From Candidatus Rokuibacteriota bacterium (GTDB lineage Bacteria > Methylomirabilota > Methylomirabilia > Rokubacteriales > CSP1-6): a stretch of DNA of 50,586 nucleotides. Each line of letters starts with the position of its first letter. Position 1 is the stretch's first letter. The stretch is taken from NCBI GenBank assembly GCA_023248995.1, contig JAHFDN010000021.1:1-50586 (forward strand), given 5' to 3'. This document shows positions 1 through 7,662 of this stretch, one piece after another. The notes under the pieces are model-generated. The model did no database searches and was not told where the DNA came from. It worked only from the letters and a program-made list of their open reading frames with translations. Position numbers and translations under genes: made by a program.

Positions 1-598
1 CCCAGCTATCCGCGAATTTCGTCTCCCAGACCACTCGATTCAACCTGGCTCGGCCGAGCGCCTCACGACCCGCAAGAGCGACGAAGAGGAACGGAATCCC
101 GCATGAAATGGAGCGTGGCGCGAGGGCTCCGGTGCAGATGTCTCGGGGCGCCAGGGACAGAACCCCAGCGATATCATCGATTGAGTTGGAAGTGGTCCGC
201 AACTCCGGAAGCTTCGGTGACGAGAACTCGGCGAAATACGCTCGACCGTTGCGCAGAAGCAGCCGCACCGGGACGGGACCGACGCCTTCTTCGAGCACCA
301 CCTGGGCGCCATCGCCGTCGGATGGAATCTCCCCGATCCAAGAGAGGATCATCGCTGTGCCGATCGTGGGATGTCCCGCGAAGGGCAGCTCCTTCTTCGG
401 TGTGAAGATGCGGACCTTGCGCGTATGACGCGGATCCTCGGGTGGGAGAACGAACACGGTCTCGGACAAAGCGAACTCGGCGGCAACTCGTTGCATGGTC
501 TTAGAATCCAGACCCTCGACGGCGGGGAAGACGGCAAGCGGGTTACCGCCGAAGGGCTCGGTGGTGAACACGTCGGCGGTGTGGAATTGAAGTCGCAC
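1..598 (-). CDS. PhzF-family isomerase-like protein, partial (C-terminus off window)
   Basis: Translation from a GTG at 598, preceded by AGGAG, gives a protein opening with the PhzF-family N-terminus: a beta strand, then 'EPFGGNPLAVF', then 'LSETVF', where Glu46 matches the catalytic Glu of PhzF, and 'PFAGHPTIGTA'. About 199 residues are visible and the frame runs off the left edge, so roughly the last third is missing. PhzF-family members are cofactor-free isomerases or epimerases of small molecules; the substrate cannot be told. The frame has no stops, so this is a truncated view rather than a pseudogene. The gene stands alone, with about 285 bp of non-coding sequence upstream. Confidence 0.82.
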   Translation of the reverse strand, partial: MRLQFHTADVFTTEPFGGNPLAVFPAVEGLDSKTMQRVAAEFALSETVFVLPPEDPRHTRKVRIFTPKKELPFAGHPTIGTAMILSWIGEIPSDGDGAQVVLEEGVGPVPVRLLLRNGRAYFAEFSSPKLPELRTTSNSIDDIAGVLSLAPRDICTGALAPRSISCGIPFLFVALAGREALGRARLNRVVWETKFADSW

Positions 599-883
599 TG
601 CTTCTCCTTTTCGCGCGCCTGACGAGGCTAGAGGCAACCCCAATCCGAAAATAATGACTGTCCCATTTTCTCCGGCCCGCGGGTCCTGCCGCCGCGAACA
701 GCCCCACGGTGCTCGCTCCCGCGAGGGCCAGGCTCTTTCCACTCCGGTTGCGGCCCGCATTCCCAGCGTCTGCCGTTTGAGGCGGTGCGCTCCGCGCCGT
801 GGGGCGCCCCGTTCGCCGCGTCACCCGCGGACCTTCGCCACTCCTGCCGCGCAGTGTTTCTTCGGATCAAGGTCAACAGACAC
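599..883. other. Intergenic stretch with no supported gene
   Basis: About 285 bp between the PhzF-like gene and a small membrane protein gene. Reading frames here have Arg/Gly/Pro-rich low-complexity translations with no recognisable domain and no convincing start signals. The segment 'gggacagtcattattttc' (minus strand, near 647-664) looks like the flanks of decayed REP-type elements, but I cannot support an element boundary. Confidence 0.4.
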
Positions 884-1198
884 TCATCGGGACGAACCCC
901 GCGCACGCCCACGAAACACTACGAGGTTCCGGAGAATGGCCGCGACGCCTAAGGCGAGGGGGAAAATGGCAAGCGAGCCGAGCAAAGAAATGAGCGGCCA
1001 CCACGCTCTATCCTCGGTAGGCGACATGACCAGATAGGTTCGCACGCACCACGCCCCGGCAAGCGCCAGTCCGAGGGCAAGCGCACCGAGGTTGAAGCGA
1101 ACTACAGCCTTGCGCTCAACGTGACGCGGGGCGAACCGAAAGAAGGCCCACGTTACGACGCCCACGATTGGCACCAAGAGCAGCAGGGCCGCGATCAC
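884..1198 (-). CDS. Small membrane protein of unknown function
   Basis: A 104-residue protein with three hydrophobic segments, at about residues 2-20, 36-53 and 67-90, separated by short charged stretches, so an inner-membrane location is predicted. The start is a GTG 8 bp past a GTTAGAG core-like sequence (1206-1212). I do not recognise a family. It lies 34 bp downstream of ynfA on the same strand. The GTTAG-like motif and hairpin just upstream resemble the boundary before ynfA, hinting that both may be former integron cassettes, but no complete attC is present. Confidence 0.6.
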   Translation of the reverse strand: MIAALLLLVPIVGVVTWAFFRFAPRHVERKAVVRFNLGALALGLALAGAWCVRTYLVMSPTEDRAWWPLISLLGSLAIFPLALGVAAILRNLVVFRGRARGSSR

Positions 1199-1232
1199 AG
1201 TTGCGCTCTAACTCGAATCGGCCGGCACGCCC

Positions 1233-1553
1233 CTACCGCCGACCGAACAGGACGACAAGGGCCCCGACAACCGAAATAGCAGCACCCACGAAGTCCCAGC
1301 GGTCAGGATGAATGCCTTCGACGCCACGCAACCATGCCAGCGAGCTGGCGATGTAGATGCCGCCGTAGGCCGCGTACGCCCGCCCCGCGTACGGGGCCTC
1401 GACTCGTGTCAGACAAAGCGCAAAGAGCACGAGGCTCAGAAGGCCCGGAACGACATACCAGACGGGCCGGCCGCTCCGCAACCATGCCCAGAACGCGTAG
1501 CAGCCACCGATCTCGAACACCGCCGCCAGAAGGAAGAAGAGCAGGGACTTCAC
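1233..1553 (-). CDS. YnfA family (UPF0060) membrane protein
   Basis: A 106-residue, four-helix integral membrane protein with the UPF0060 signature: N-terminal '[17 protein letters not shown]', central '[19 protein letters not shown]', and a C-terminal '[20 protein letters not shown]'. It resembles small multidrug-resistance-type transporters in size and topology, but the function of YnfA proteins is poorly established. Start ATG at 1553 is preceded by GGAGG. A GTTAGGC core (minus strand, 1581-1587) and an imperfect hairpin lie just upstream, resembling an integron cassette boundary. Confidence 0.9.
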   Translation of the reverse strand: MKSLLFFLLAAVFEIGGCYAFWAWLRSGRPVWYVVPGLLSLVLFALCLTRVEAPYAGRAYAAYGGIYIASSLAWLRGVEGIHPDRWDFVGAAISVVGALVVLFGRR

Positions 1554-1658
1554 GAGACCTCCGTTCCTCGCCGCCGTGCGGCCTAACTTGAATTGGACGG
1601 AACTGTCCTGCGGGAACCATAGCCCGTTCCCGTCCTATCAGCAAGTGGATGCGGGCGC

Positions 1659-2282
1659 TCAGCGGGGCGTGAGCGTGACAACACCCTCCTTGGCGTCGAT
1701 GATTACCGTGAACCGCTCAAGGAAGTCGCGGCCCAGGAGGCCGTCGGCCTCTTTCAGGTTGGCGTCATGCGAGATGATCAGGAGCGGTCCCGCCTTGGCC
1801 TCTCCCACCCCGACCGAGGCGACCTGGACCACATCTCCCTGCCCTGTCCCGGTCACCCCCTGGATCTCGGCCCGCGGAGCGTTGACGGTCGAGATGCCGA
1901 GCCGCCAGAGCGCCAGCGGCGATACCATCGTGCGATCGGCTCCGGTGTCCAGAATCAGTGTGACCGGCCCGGTTCCATTGATCGTGGCGGTGACCAGAAT
2001 CGGGGACCCGGGCGTGAAGGGGATCCGGGTGATCCCGGCCGAGGGGGCGAGGGCTGGAGGCGCCATGGGAGATGCGGGGACGAAGCGGGCCCGGGAGCGA
2101 AAGAGCTCCGGAATGCTCTGGAGCTCGTTGGTGACGTGGACCGTTCCCTGCTCGTCCTCCCACTGGTAGATCTGGGCCACAGCGAGCCCGGGGACAAGCA
2201 TAAGAATCAAGAGAAGCCCGGCGAGACGGCGGAGGAAGACTTCCACTTCCTTGAACTGGGCGATCTTGTCCTGGGGGATCAC
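1659..2282 (-). CDS. Secreted retropepsin-like aspartic protease with N-terminal DUF4124
   Basis: 207 residues. A hydrophobic signal-like stretch (about 18-36, ending 'GLAVAQ') is followed by a DUF4124-like segment ('IYQWEDEQGTVHVTNE'), then a retropepsin-like domain with the 'LILDTGADRTMV' catalytic Asp motif and a C-terminal 'DGLLGRDFLERF', the usual paired motif of single-domain bacterial aspartic proteases. It probably acts in the periplasm. The start is a GTG overlapping the stop of the upstream hydrolase gene as GTGA, implying translational coupling. A 16-residue N-terminal extension before the hydrophobic core makes an internal GTG start possible. Confidence 0.82.
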   Translation of the reverse strand: MIPQDKIAQFKEVEVFLRRLAGLLLILMLVPGLAVAQIYQWEDEQGTVHVTNELQSIPELFRSRARFVPASPMAPPALAPSAGITRIPFTPGSPILVTATINGTGPVTLILDTGADRTMVSPLALWRLGISTVNAPRAEIQGVTGTGQGDVVQVASVGVGEAKAGPLLIISHDANLKEADGLLGRDFLERFTVIIDAKEGVVTLTPR

Positions 2283-2992
2283 ACGAGATAGCGCGTGAGC
2301 CAGCTGAGGCTCAAGGCGACTGCCTCCGTCCGATGCGCCATGTCACTCAGCCGGTGATCCGCCCCCTTCAGGATGTGGAGGTCCCTGGGGTCGGCGGCCC
2401 GGTCGAAGAGGAGCCGCCCGTGGCTCGGCGGAACCACCTCGTCCCGCTCGGCCTGGATCGTGAGCGACAAGCCGACGCCGGCCGGGGTGTCGGCGAAGGC
2501 GCCCGTGTCGAGCTCGTCGAAGAAGGGGCGGCCGAGGCCCGCCAGGTCGGACGAGGACGATTTCAGGAGCCCGCGGAGCGTGGCCGGAGCGTTCCACGTC
2601 ACCACCGGCATCGCCGGACGTCGTGAAGCGGCCACGTGGAGCGCGATGAACCCTCCCATGCTCGAGCCCAGGAGCCCGACGCGCCCGCTCAGCGCGGGAT
2701 GCTCCGCGAGGAAATCCAGCACGGCCTTGAGGTCCGCGACGCGGGTCGCCACGGTGGTCTCGGCGTAGGCGCCATCGCTCTCGCCCGAGCCGCGGAAGTC
2801 GAACCGGCAGAGCGCCTGACCGACCCGGGGAAACTCGCGCCCGAGGAGCAGGTACTTGTCGCTGTTCTTGGAGGCGCCGAGGCCGTGGCAGGCCACGACG
2901 CACGGGGCGGGAATGCGAGGAGGCAGGTGGAGGACGAGCGCCACCTTCTGATCGCCCACTTGAACTCGATGGACCTCTTCACGGATATTCAC
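2279..2992 (-). CDS. Alpha/beta hydrolase
   Basis: 237 residues from a GTG at 2992; a longer frame reaches 3058, but its first 22 residues come from G/C-rich hairpin sequence and look non-native. The alpha/beta-hydrolase core shows the oxyanion region 'ACHGLGASKNSD', 'FDFRGSGESDG', the nucleophile elbow 'LLGSSMGG', a likely acid in 'QAERDEVVPPSHG' and the catalytic His in 'KGADHRLSD'. Its substrate is unknown; the arrangement is typical of acyl-ester hydrolases of the dienelactone-hydrolase/BAAT-like group. It is in line with the retropepsin-like gene, with which it overlaps by 4 bp. Confidence 0.85.
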   Translation of the reverse strand: MNIREEVHRVQVGDQKVALVLHLPPRIPAPCVVACHGLGASKNSDKYLLLGREFPRVGQALCRFDFRGSGESDGAYAETTVATRVADLKAVLDFLAEHPALSGRVGLLGSSMGGFIALHVAASRRPAMPVVTWNAPATLRGLLKSSSSDLAGLGRPFFDELDTGAFADTPAGVGLSLTIQAERDEVVPPSHGRLLFDRAADPRDLHILKGADHRLSDMAHRTEAVALSLSWLTRYLV

Positions 2993-3043
2993 ACGCCTTG
3001 TTCGAGCACCGGCGCCGCCGGTGCAACCCATGGGGGGAAGGTG

Positions 3044-3071
3044 CCGGAAGGGGGGCAAAACCCCCCTCCGG
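3044..3071 (-). terminator. GC-rich stem-loop after tatD
   Basis: An inverted repeat of about 11-12 bp (CCGGAGGGGGG against CCCCCCTTCCGG, loop TTTTG) starts 6 bp after the tatD stop on the minus strand. It has no U-tract, so it may be a processing or pausing hairpin rather than an intrinsic terminator. Confidence 0.4.
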
Positions 3072-3076
3072 GTTAA

Positions 3077-3862
3077 TCATGCGTACGGAAGATCGAAGAG
3101 GCGGCAGGTGTTCGTGGAGAGGCGCACTATCACCTCGTCCACCGGCAGCTGCTTGAGCTTGGCGACCTCCTCGACCACCCGCGCGGCCATCCACGGTTCG
3201 GTCGCCAGCCCCTCGAACTCGCCCTTGTACGGCCACGGGCTGTCCGTCTCGACCAGGAGCGACTCGAGCGGGATCCACTCCACCATCTCGCGGTCACGCT
3301 CCCGGTACACCACTTCCGGCGTCACCGAGACCAGATAGCCGGCGTCCACGATCTGCCGGGTCACCTCGGCCGGAGCCTTGTGCCAGTGGAAGACCGCCCG
3401 CTCGATGCCGCACCGACGCAGCAGACCGAGCGCTTCTACGGCCGCGCCGTGAGGGGCGTGGAGGATCACGGGGAGGTCGTAGCGGCTGGCCATCTCCAGG
3501 AGGCGAAGAAGGCGCGCGCGGCCGCTCACCATCAGGGAGGCTGGATCGGGGGCGGCGTCGAGGCAGTACCAGGGAAGCCCCACCTCCCCCAGCGCGACGA
3601 TCCGCGAGTGGTGCTCGGCGACCTGGCGCTCCACTTCGTCCACCGCCGCATCCGTCAATCTGGTCCACTCGGGGTGGCAGCCGAGGCAGGGCCAGATCGC
3701 CTTGCCGTGCCGGGCGGCCGCTCGGAGCGTCTTGGCGTTCGTGGCGGGATCACAACCCACCGCGATGACCCCCCAGACGTCGTGGTCAATGGCGCGGTTC
3801 AACGTGCTGCGGAGATCCGTGAACACTGGCTCGTGCAGGTGACAGTGGGTATCGATGATCAT
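3077..3862 (-). CDS. TatD family metal-dependent hydrolase
   Basis: 261 residues with the TatD amidohydrolase TIM-barrel signature: metal ligands His6 and His8 in 'IIDTHCHLH', the Glu in 'ALGEVGLPWY', the His of 'VILHAPHG', the 'VFHWHKAP' region and the Asp in 'LLVETDSPWPYKG'. TatD proteins are 3'-5' DNA exonucleases or related hydrolases in the cytoplasm. The central part is divergent from classical TatD, so the precise substrate is open. It ends just before a GC-rich hairpin, and pmbA lies 26 bp upstream on the same strand. Confidence 0.88.
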   Translation of the reverse strand: MIIDTHCHLHEPVFTDLRSTLNRAIDHDVWGVIAVGCDPATNAKTLRAAARHGKAIWPCLGCHPEWTRLTDAAVDEVERQVAEHHSRIVALGEVGLPWYCLDAAPDPASLMVSGRARLLRLLEMASRYDLPVILHAPHGAAVEALGLLRRCGIERAVFHWHKAPAEVTRQIVDAGYLVSVTPEVVYRERDREMVEWIPLESLLVETDSPWPYKGEFEGLATEPWMAARVVEEVAKLKQLPVDEVIVRLSTNTCRLFDLPYA

Positions 3863-3888
3863 CGCCCGTGATTCTCCGACGACCCGAA

Positions 3889-5223
3889 CTACTCGCCGGC
3901 CACGACCATGCGGGCCACCCGCACGGTCGGCGCCGAGGTGCGGTCGCGCATCACCAGGTCGTTGCCGATGCCGTCAACGGCCTGGAACATCGTGAGGAGG
4001 TTCCCCGCGACGGTGACCTCCTCCACGGGATAGGCGAGTTCGCCGTTTTCGATCCAGAGGCCCACGGCCCCGCGCGAATAGTCGCCGGTGACCATGTTGA
4101 CCCCGAAGCCGATCAGCTCGGTCACGTAGAGCCCGCTCTTCACGGAGCCGATGAGCTCCTCGGGGGATGCCGCCCCGGGGGCCAGATAGAGGTTGGTCGT
4201 GGCGACGCCGACTCCCGCGCCGTCGCGTAAGGCGTGGTGCGTGGAGGGCAGGCCGAGCTTCCGGCCGCTGTACGTGTCGAGCAGGTAGGAGTCGAGCCTC
4301 CCCCCGGCGACGAGCGCGGTCTTCCTCACGGGGAGCCCTTCGCCGTCGAAGGGACGCGAGCCGAGGGCCCCGGGGAGTGTGCCGTCGTCCACGAGGGTGA
4401 CGCCCGGAGCGGCGATCGGCGTGCCCAGGCGGTTCAGGAGAAACGACGTCCCCCGGTAGAGCGCCGGCCCCGCGGCGGCGCCGGCGAGCCCGCGGATCAG
4501 GCTCGCGGCGGTCTCCGGATCGAAGACCACCGGCACCTCGGCCGTCTTCACCTTGCGCGCGCCGAGGCGGCGGAGGGCGCGCTGGGCGGCGATCCGTCCC
4601 ACCTGCTCGGGGGGATCGAGCCGCTCCCGTCTCCGCGCGAGCGTGTACCACGAGTCGCCCTGCCTCTCACCGTTGCTGGACGCCACCGGCGAGACCGTCA
4701 GGCTGAAGCTCGAGGTCTCGTACGCGCCCAGGAACCCGTGCGAGGTCGCGTAGGCGTAGCGGGCCTGGCGTTCGAAGAACTCCGCCCCCTCCGAGTTGGT
4801 GATCCGTGGGTCGGCGTCGAGGGCGGCGGCCTCGGCCTGCCGGGCGAGGGCGATCTTCTCCTCGGGCGTGAGGGCGTGACCCACGGGATCCTTGAGCCCC
4901 AGGTCGGGGATCGTCCCGGCGCACTCGCCCGGCTCCGGCAGCCCGGCCACGGGATCGGGCGCGGTGAGGCGCGCGAGCGCGACCGCCTCGTCAATCAACC
5001 GCTCGACGGAGTCGCGCGAGAGATCCGACGTGGACGCCGACGCCGAGGCCTTGCCGGCGAAGACGCGCAGGGCCAGCCGCTGCCCGCGGGCGTGGGTGAC
5101 GGTCTCCACCTCGCCGAGCCTGACCCGGACCGAGGAGTGCCGCTCGTCCACGAGGTACGCGTCGGCCTCCGACGCCCCGCGCCTCCGCGTGCGCTCCAGG
5201 AGCCCGGTCAGGAGCTCATCCAT
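3889..5223 (-). CDS. TldE/PmbA-type metalloprotease subunit
   Basis: 444 residues matching the TldD/PmbA family: the N-terminal half has the ferredoxin-like region 'SASASTSDLS..SVERLIDEAVALA', and the C-terminal half the 'LVDDGTLPGALGSRPFDGEGLPVR' block and the 'YSRGAVGLWIENGELAYPVEEVTVAGNL' end typical of TldE. It lacks the HExxxH of TldD, as expected for the non-catalytic partner. TldD-TldE is a heterodimeric protease that degrades unfolded peptides and matures some peptide-derived natural products. It lies 6 bp downstream of tldD. Confidence 0.92.
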   Translation of the reverse strand: MDELLTGLLERTRRRGASEADAYLVDERHSSVRVRLGEVETVTHARGQRLALRVFAGKASASASTSDLSRDSVERLIDEAVALARLTAPDPVAGLPEPGECAGTIPDLGLKDPVGHALTPEEKIALARQAEAAALDADPRITNSEGAEFFERQARYAYATSHGFLGAYETSSFSLTVSPVASSNGERQGDSWYTLARRRERLDPPEQVGRIAAQRALRRLGARKVKTAEVPVVFDPETAASLIRGLAGAAAGPALYRGTSFLLNRLGTPIAAPGVTLVDDGTLPGALGSRPFDGEGLPVRKTALVAGGRLDSYLLDTYSGRKLGLPSTHHALRDGAGVGVATTNLYLAPGAASPEELIGSVKSGLYVTELIGFGVNMVTGDYSRGAVGLWIENGELAYPVEEVTVAGNLLTMFQAVDGIGNDLVMRDRTSAPTVRVARMVVAGE

Positions 5224-5229
5224 CGCCGG

Positions 5230-6714
5230 TCATACCTGCGTGCCGCCCACTGTGATGCCGTCCACCCGGATGGTGGGGAGGCCCACCCCCACCGGCACCG
5301 ATTGGCCGTCCTTGCCGCACGTTCCCACGCCCTCGTCGAGCTTCAGGTCGTGACCGACCCGCGAGACGCGCGTCAGGACGTCGGGGCCGTTGCCGATCAG
5401 CGTCGCGCCCTTGACCGGCGCCGTCAGCTTGCCATCCTCGATCAGGTAAGCCTCGCTCGCCGAGAAGACGAACTTTCCGTTCGTGATGTCCACCTGGCCG
5501 CCGCCGAAGGCGACCGCATAGAGACCGTAGGGGACCGACCGGATGATCTCCTCCGGGTCGTCCTGGCCGGCCAGCATGAACGTGTTGGTCATCCGCGGCA
5601 TCGGCGGATACGCGAAGGATTCGCGCCGGCCGTTTCCCGTGGGCGCCATGCCCATGAGGCGCGCGTTCAGGCGATCCTGCATGTAGCCCCGGAGCACGCC
5701 GTGTTCGATGAGGACGTTGCGCCCGGTGGCCGTGCCCTCGTCGTCCACGTTGAGCGACCCGCGACGGTTGGGCAGGGTCCCGTCGTCCACGACCGTCACC
5801 AGGGCCGAGGCCACGCGCTCCCCCATCCGCCCCGAGAACGCCGAGACCTTTTTCCGGTTGAAGTCGCCCTCGAGGCCGTGGCCCACCGCCTCGTGGAGCA
5901 GGATGCCGGGCCAGCCCGGACCCAGGACGACGGTGAGCGTGCCCGCGGGAGCGTCCACGGCGCGGAGCTTGAGGAGCGCCTGGTTGGTGGCCACGGCCGT
6001 GAACCGCTTCCACCGTTCCTCCTCGAGGAAGAAATCCAGGGGCACCCGGCCGCCGCCGCCGTAGGTCCCGACCTCCCGCCGGCCCTGCTCCTCGGCGACG
6101 ACCGTGATGCTGAGGCGGGTCAGCGGCCGCACGTCCCCGACGGTCCAGCCGGACGCGGTGGCGATCAGGATGATCTGGTCCTCGCTCGAGACGGCCGCGA
6201 TGACCTGTCGGACCCGCGGGTCGGCGGCGCGGGCTGCTTTATCGATGCGCTCGAGCAGCGCGGTCTTCTTCGAGAGATCTGCGGCGACGGGCGGGACGGC
6301 CAGCGAGTAGAGGTCATGAGGGCGGCGGTCAGGCTTGACGGGAACGATCGCGGAGGTCGCCGCCCGCTCCGCGATGGCCCGGGCCTGCCGCGCCGCCTCT
6401 TCCAGGCTCGGGAGCGAGACCTCGTCGGTGTGGGCGTAGCCCGTCCGCTCCCCCGATTGGGCCCGCACGCCGGCCCCCTGGCTCACGTGCCGGGAGGCCT
6501 TCTTGACGGCGCCCTCTTCCAGGACGAGCTCCTCGTTGACGCGGTACTCGAGGAAGAGGTCGGCGTCCTCCACGCGGCCGGCCAGGGCCGAGCCCAGGAG
6601 ACGCTCCAGGAGGGACGACGTCAGGCCGAATCGGTTTTCAAAAAAGCGCTCCGGGCGCTCGATCTCGCGGGTCACTGAGCCTGGCGTCATGGGGGTTGTC
6701 GAAAGGGGATTCAT
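5230..6714 (-). CDS. tldD: TldD metalloprotease catalytic subunit
   Basis: About 494 residues from the ATG at 6714; an in-frame GTG at 6726 would add four. The zinc-binding 'HEAVGHGLEGD' motif (HExxxH) lies near the middle, followed by 'VVDDGTLPNRRGSLNVDDEGT' and 'TNTFMLAGQDDPEEIIRSV', all TldD hallmarks. It is the catalytic subunit paired with the TldE gene immediately downstream. No modified-peptide precursor gene is evident next to it, so a general peptide-degradation role is more likely than a dedicated maturation role. Confidence 0.94.
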   Translation of the reverse strand: MNPLSTTPMTPGSVTREIERPERFFENRFGLTSSLLERLLGSALAGRVEDADLFLEYRVNEELVLEEGAVKKASRHVSQGAGVRAQSGERTGYAHTDEVSLPSLEEAARQARAIAERAATSAIVPVKPDRRPHDLYSLAVPPVAADLSKKTALLERIDKAARAADPRVRQVIAAVSSEDQIILIATASGWTVGDVRPLTRLSITVVAEEQGRREVGTYGGGGRVPLDFFLEEERWKRFTAVATNQALLKLRAVDAPAGTLTVVLGPGWPGILLHEAVGHGLEGDFNRKKVSAFSGRMGERVASALVTVVDDGTLPNRRGSLNVDDEGTATGRNVLIEHGVLRGYMQDRLNARLMGMAPTGNGRRESFAYPPMPRMTNTFMLAGQDDPEEIIRSVPYGLYAVAFGGGQVDITNGKFVFSASEAYLIEDGKLTAPVKGATLIGNGPDVLTRVSRVGHDLKLDEGVGTCGKDGQSVPVGVGLPTIRVDGITVGGTQV

Positions 6715-6850
6715 CTTACCATGCACCCCCCGGCTTCCCCCATTTTTAAGGACGCGATCTCAGGCAAAATGAATCTCGGATGTTGTGGGATGTTTTCGAC
6801 GGCAGGACAGGAACTTACACTCCCTGGAGAGAGACTGGACTTGAAGGGAA

Positions 6851-7654
6851 CTACTGGCCCTCGGCCCAGCCCTGAACGATCTCGTGAATCTGGCGGAGGC
6901 CCCGCATGACGGAGGGTCCGGGGGCCAGGACGTCCGCCCCGTCCACCTCGTAGATCCGGTTCTCCCTGACAGCGGAGACCTTCTCCCAGCCGGGTCGCGA
7001 CCGGACCCGCTCCGGATCGAGCTTCTTCCCGCACCACGAAGCCAGGATGATCTGAGGGTCGCGCCGGGCGACCTCGGCGGGATCCACCACGCGGCCCAGC
7101 GCCGCGGCCTTGTCCCGGAGCTCGGGGAAGACGTCGCGCCCCCCGGCCATCTCGATCAGCTCGGAGACCCAGCGAATCCCGGCGATCAGCGGCTCGTCCC
7201 ACTCCTCGAAGAAGACCCGGGGGCGGTCCGCCCACACGCTGGAGAACTCCCGCGTCTGCCGGACCTCGTCCTGCATGTCCTGCACGAGGGCCCGGGCCTC
7301 GCCCTCTCTGCCGATGAGGCCGCCGATCATGACGATCGTCCGGAGAATGTCCGCGAACGAGCGCTGATTCGAGGCGAAGACCGTGACGCCGGCCCCCACC
7401 AGATCGCGGACGATCTCCTTCTGGAGGTCGGAGAAGGCGAGGACGAGGTCGGGGGTGAGGGCCAGGATCTTGTCGAGCCTGAACGTCGTGAACCCGCCGA
7501 CCCTCGGTTTCTCTCGCGCCTCGGGCGGGTAGACCGCCGTCCCGGGGACGCCGACCACGCGCTCCCCGGCTCCGAGGGCGTAGACGATCTCCGTCGTCTC
7601 TGCTGTCAGGCAGACGATGCGCTGCGGGAACTCCACCGAGTCCTTGCCGTACAT
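6851..7654 (-). CDS. BtuF-like cobalamin-type ABC substrate-binding protein
   Basis: 267 residues with the class III periplasmic-binding-protein fold: 'RIVCLTAETTEIVYALGAGERVVGV' at the N-terminus, 'ILALTPDLVLAFSDLQ' and a C-terminal 'RENRIYEVDGADVLAPGPSVMRGLRQIHEIV', close to cobalamin-binding proteins of the BtuF type. There is no signal peptide at the N-terminus, and no permease or ATPase gene nearby, so export and transport role are unresolved; a cytoplasmic or solo binding protein is possible. It follows the M20 amidohydrolase gene by 8 bp. Confidence 0.82.
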   Translation of the reverse strand: MYGKDSVEFPQRIVCLTAETTEIVYALGAGERVVGVPGTAVYPPEAREKPRVGGFTTFRLDKILALTPDLVLAFSDLQKEIVRDLVGAGVTVFASNQRSFADILRTIVMIGGLIGREGEARALVQDMQDEVRQTREFSSVWADRPRVFFEEWDEPLIAGIRWVSELIEMAGGRDVFPELRDKAAALGRVVDPAEVARRDPQIILASWCGKKLDPERVRSRPGWEKVSAVRENRIYEVDGADVLAPGPSVMRGLRQIHEIVQGWAEGQ

Positions 7655-7662
7655 TTGCCGCC

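Noticed and set aside
599-883. Possible transposase or REP-element remnant
   Set aside because: Only one short suggestive string; no terminal repeats or coding remnant that I can support.
4234-6678. 814-codon plus-strand frame antisense to the TldE/TldD genes
   Set aside because: Arg/Gly/Pro-rich translation with no domain; it mirrors the codon bias of the real minus-strand genes.
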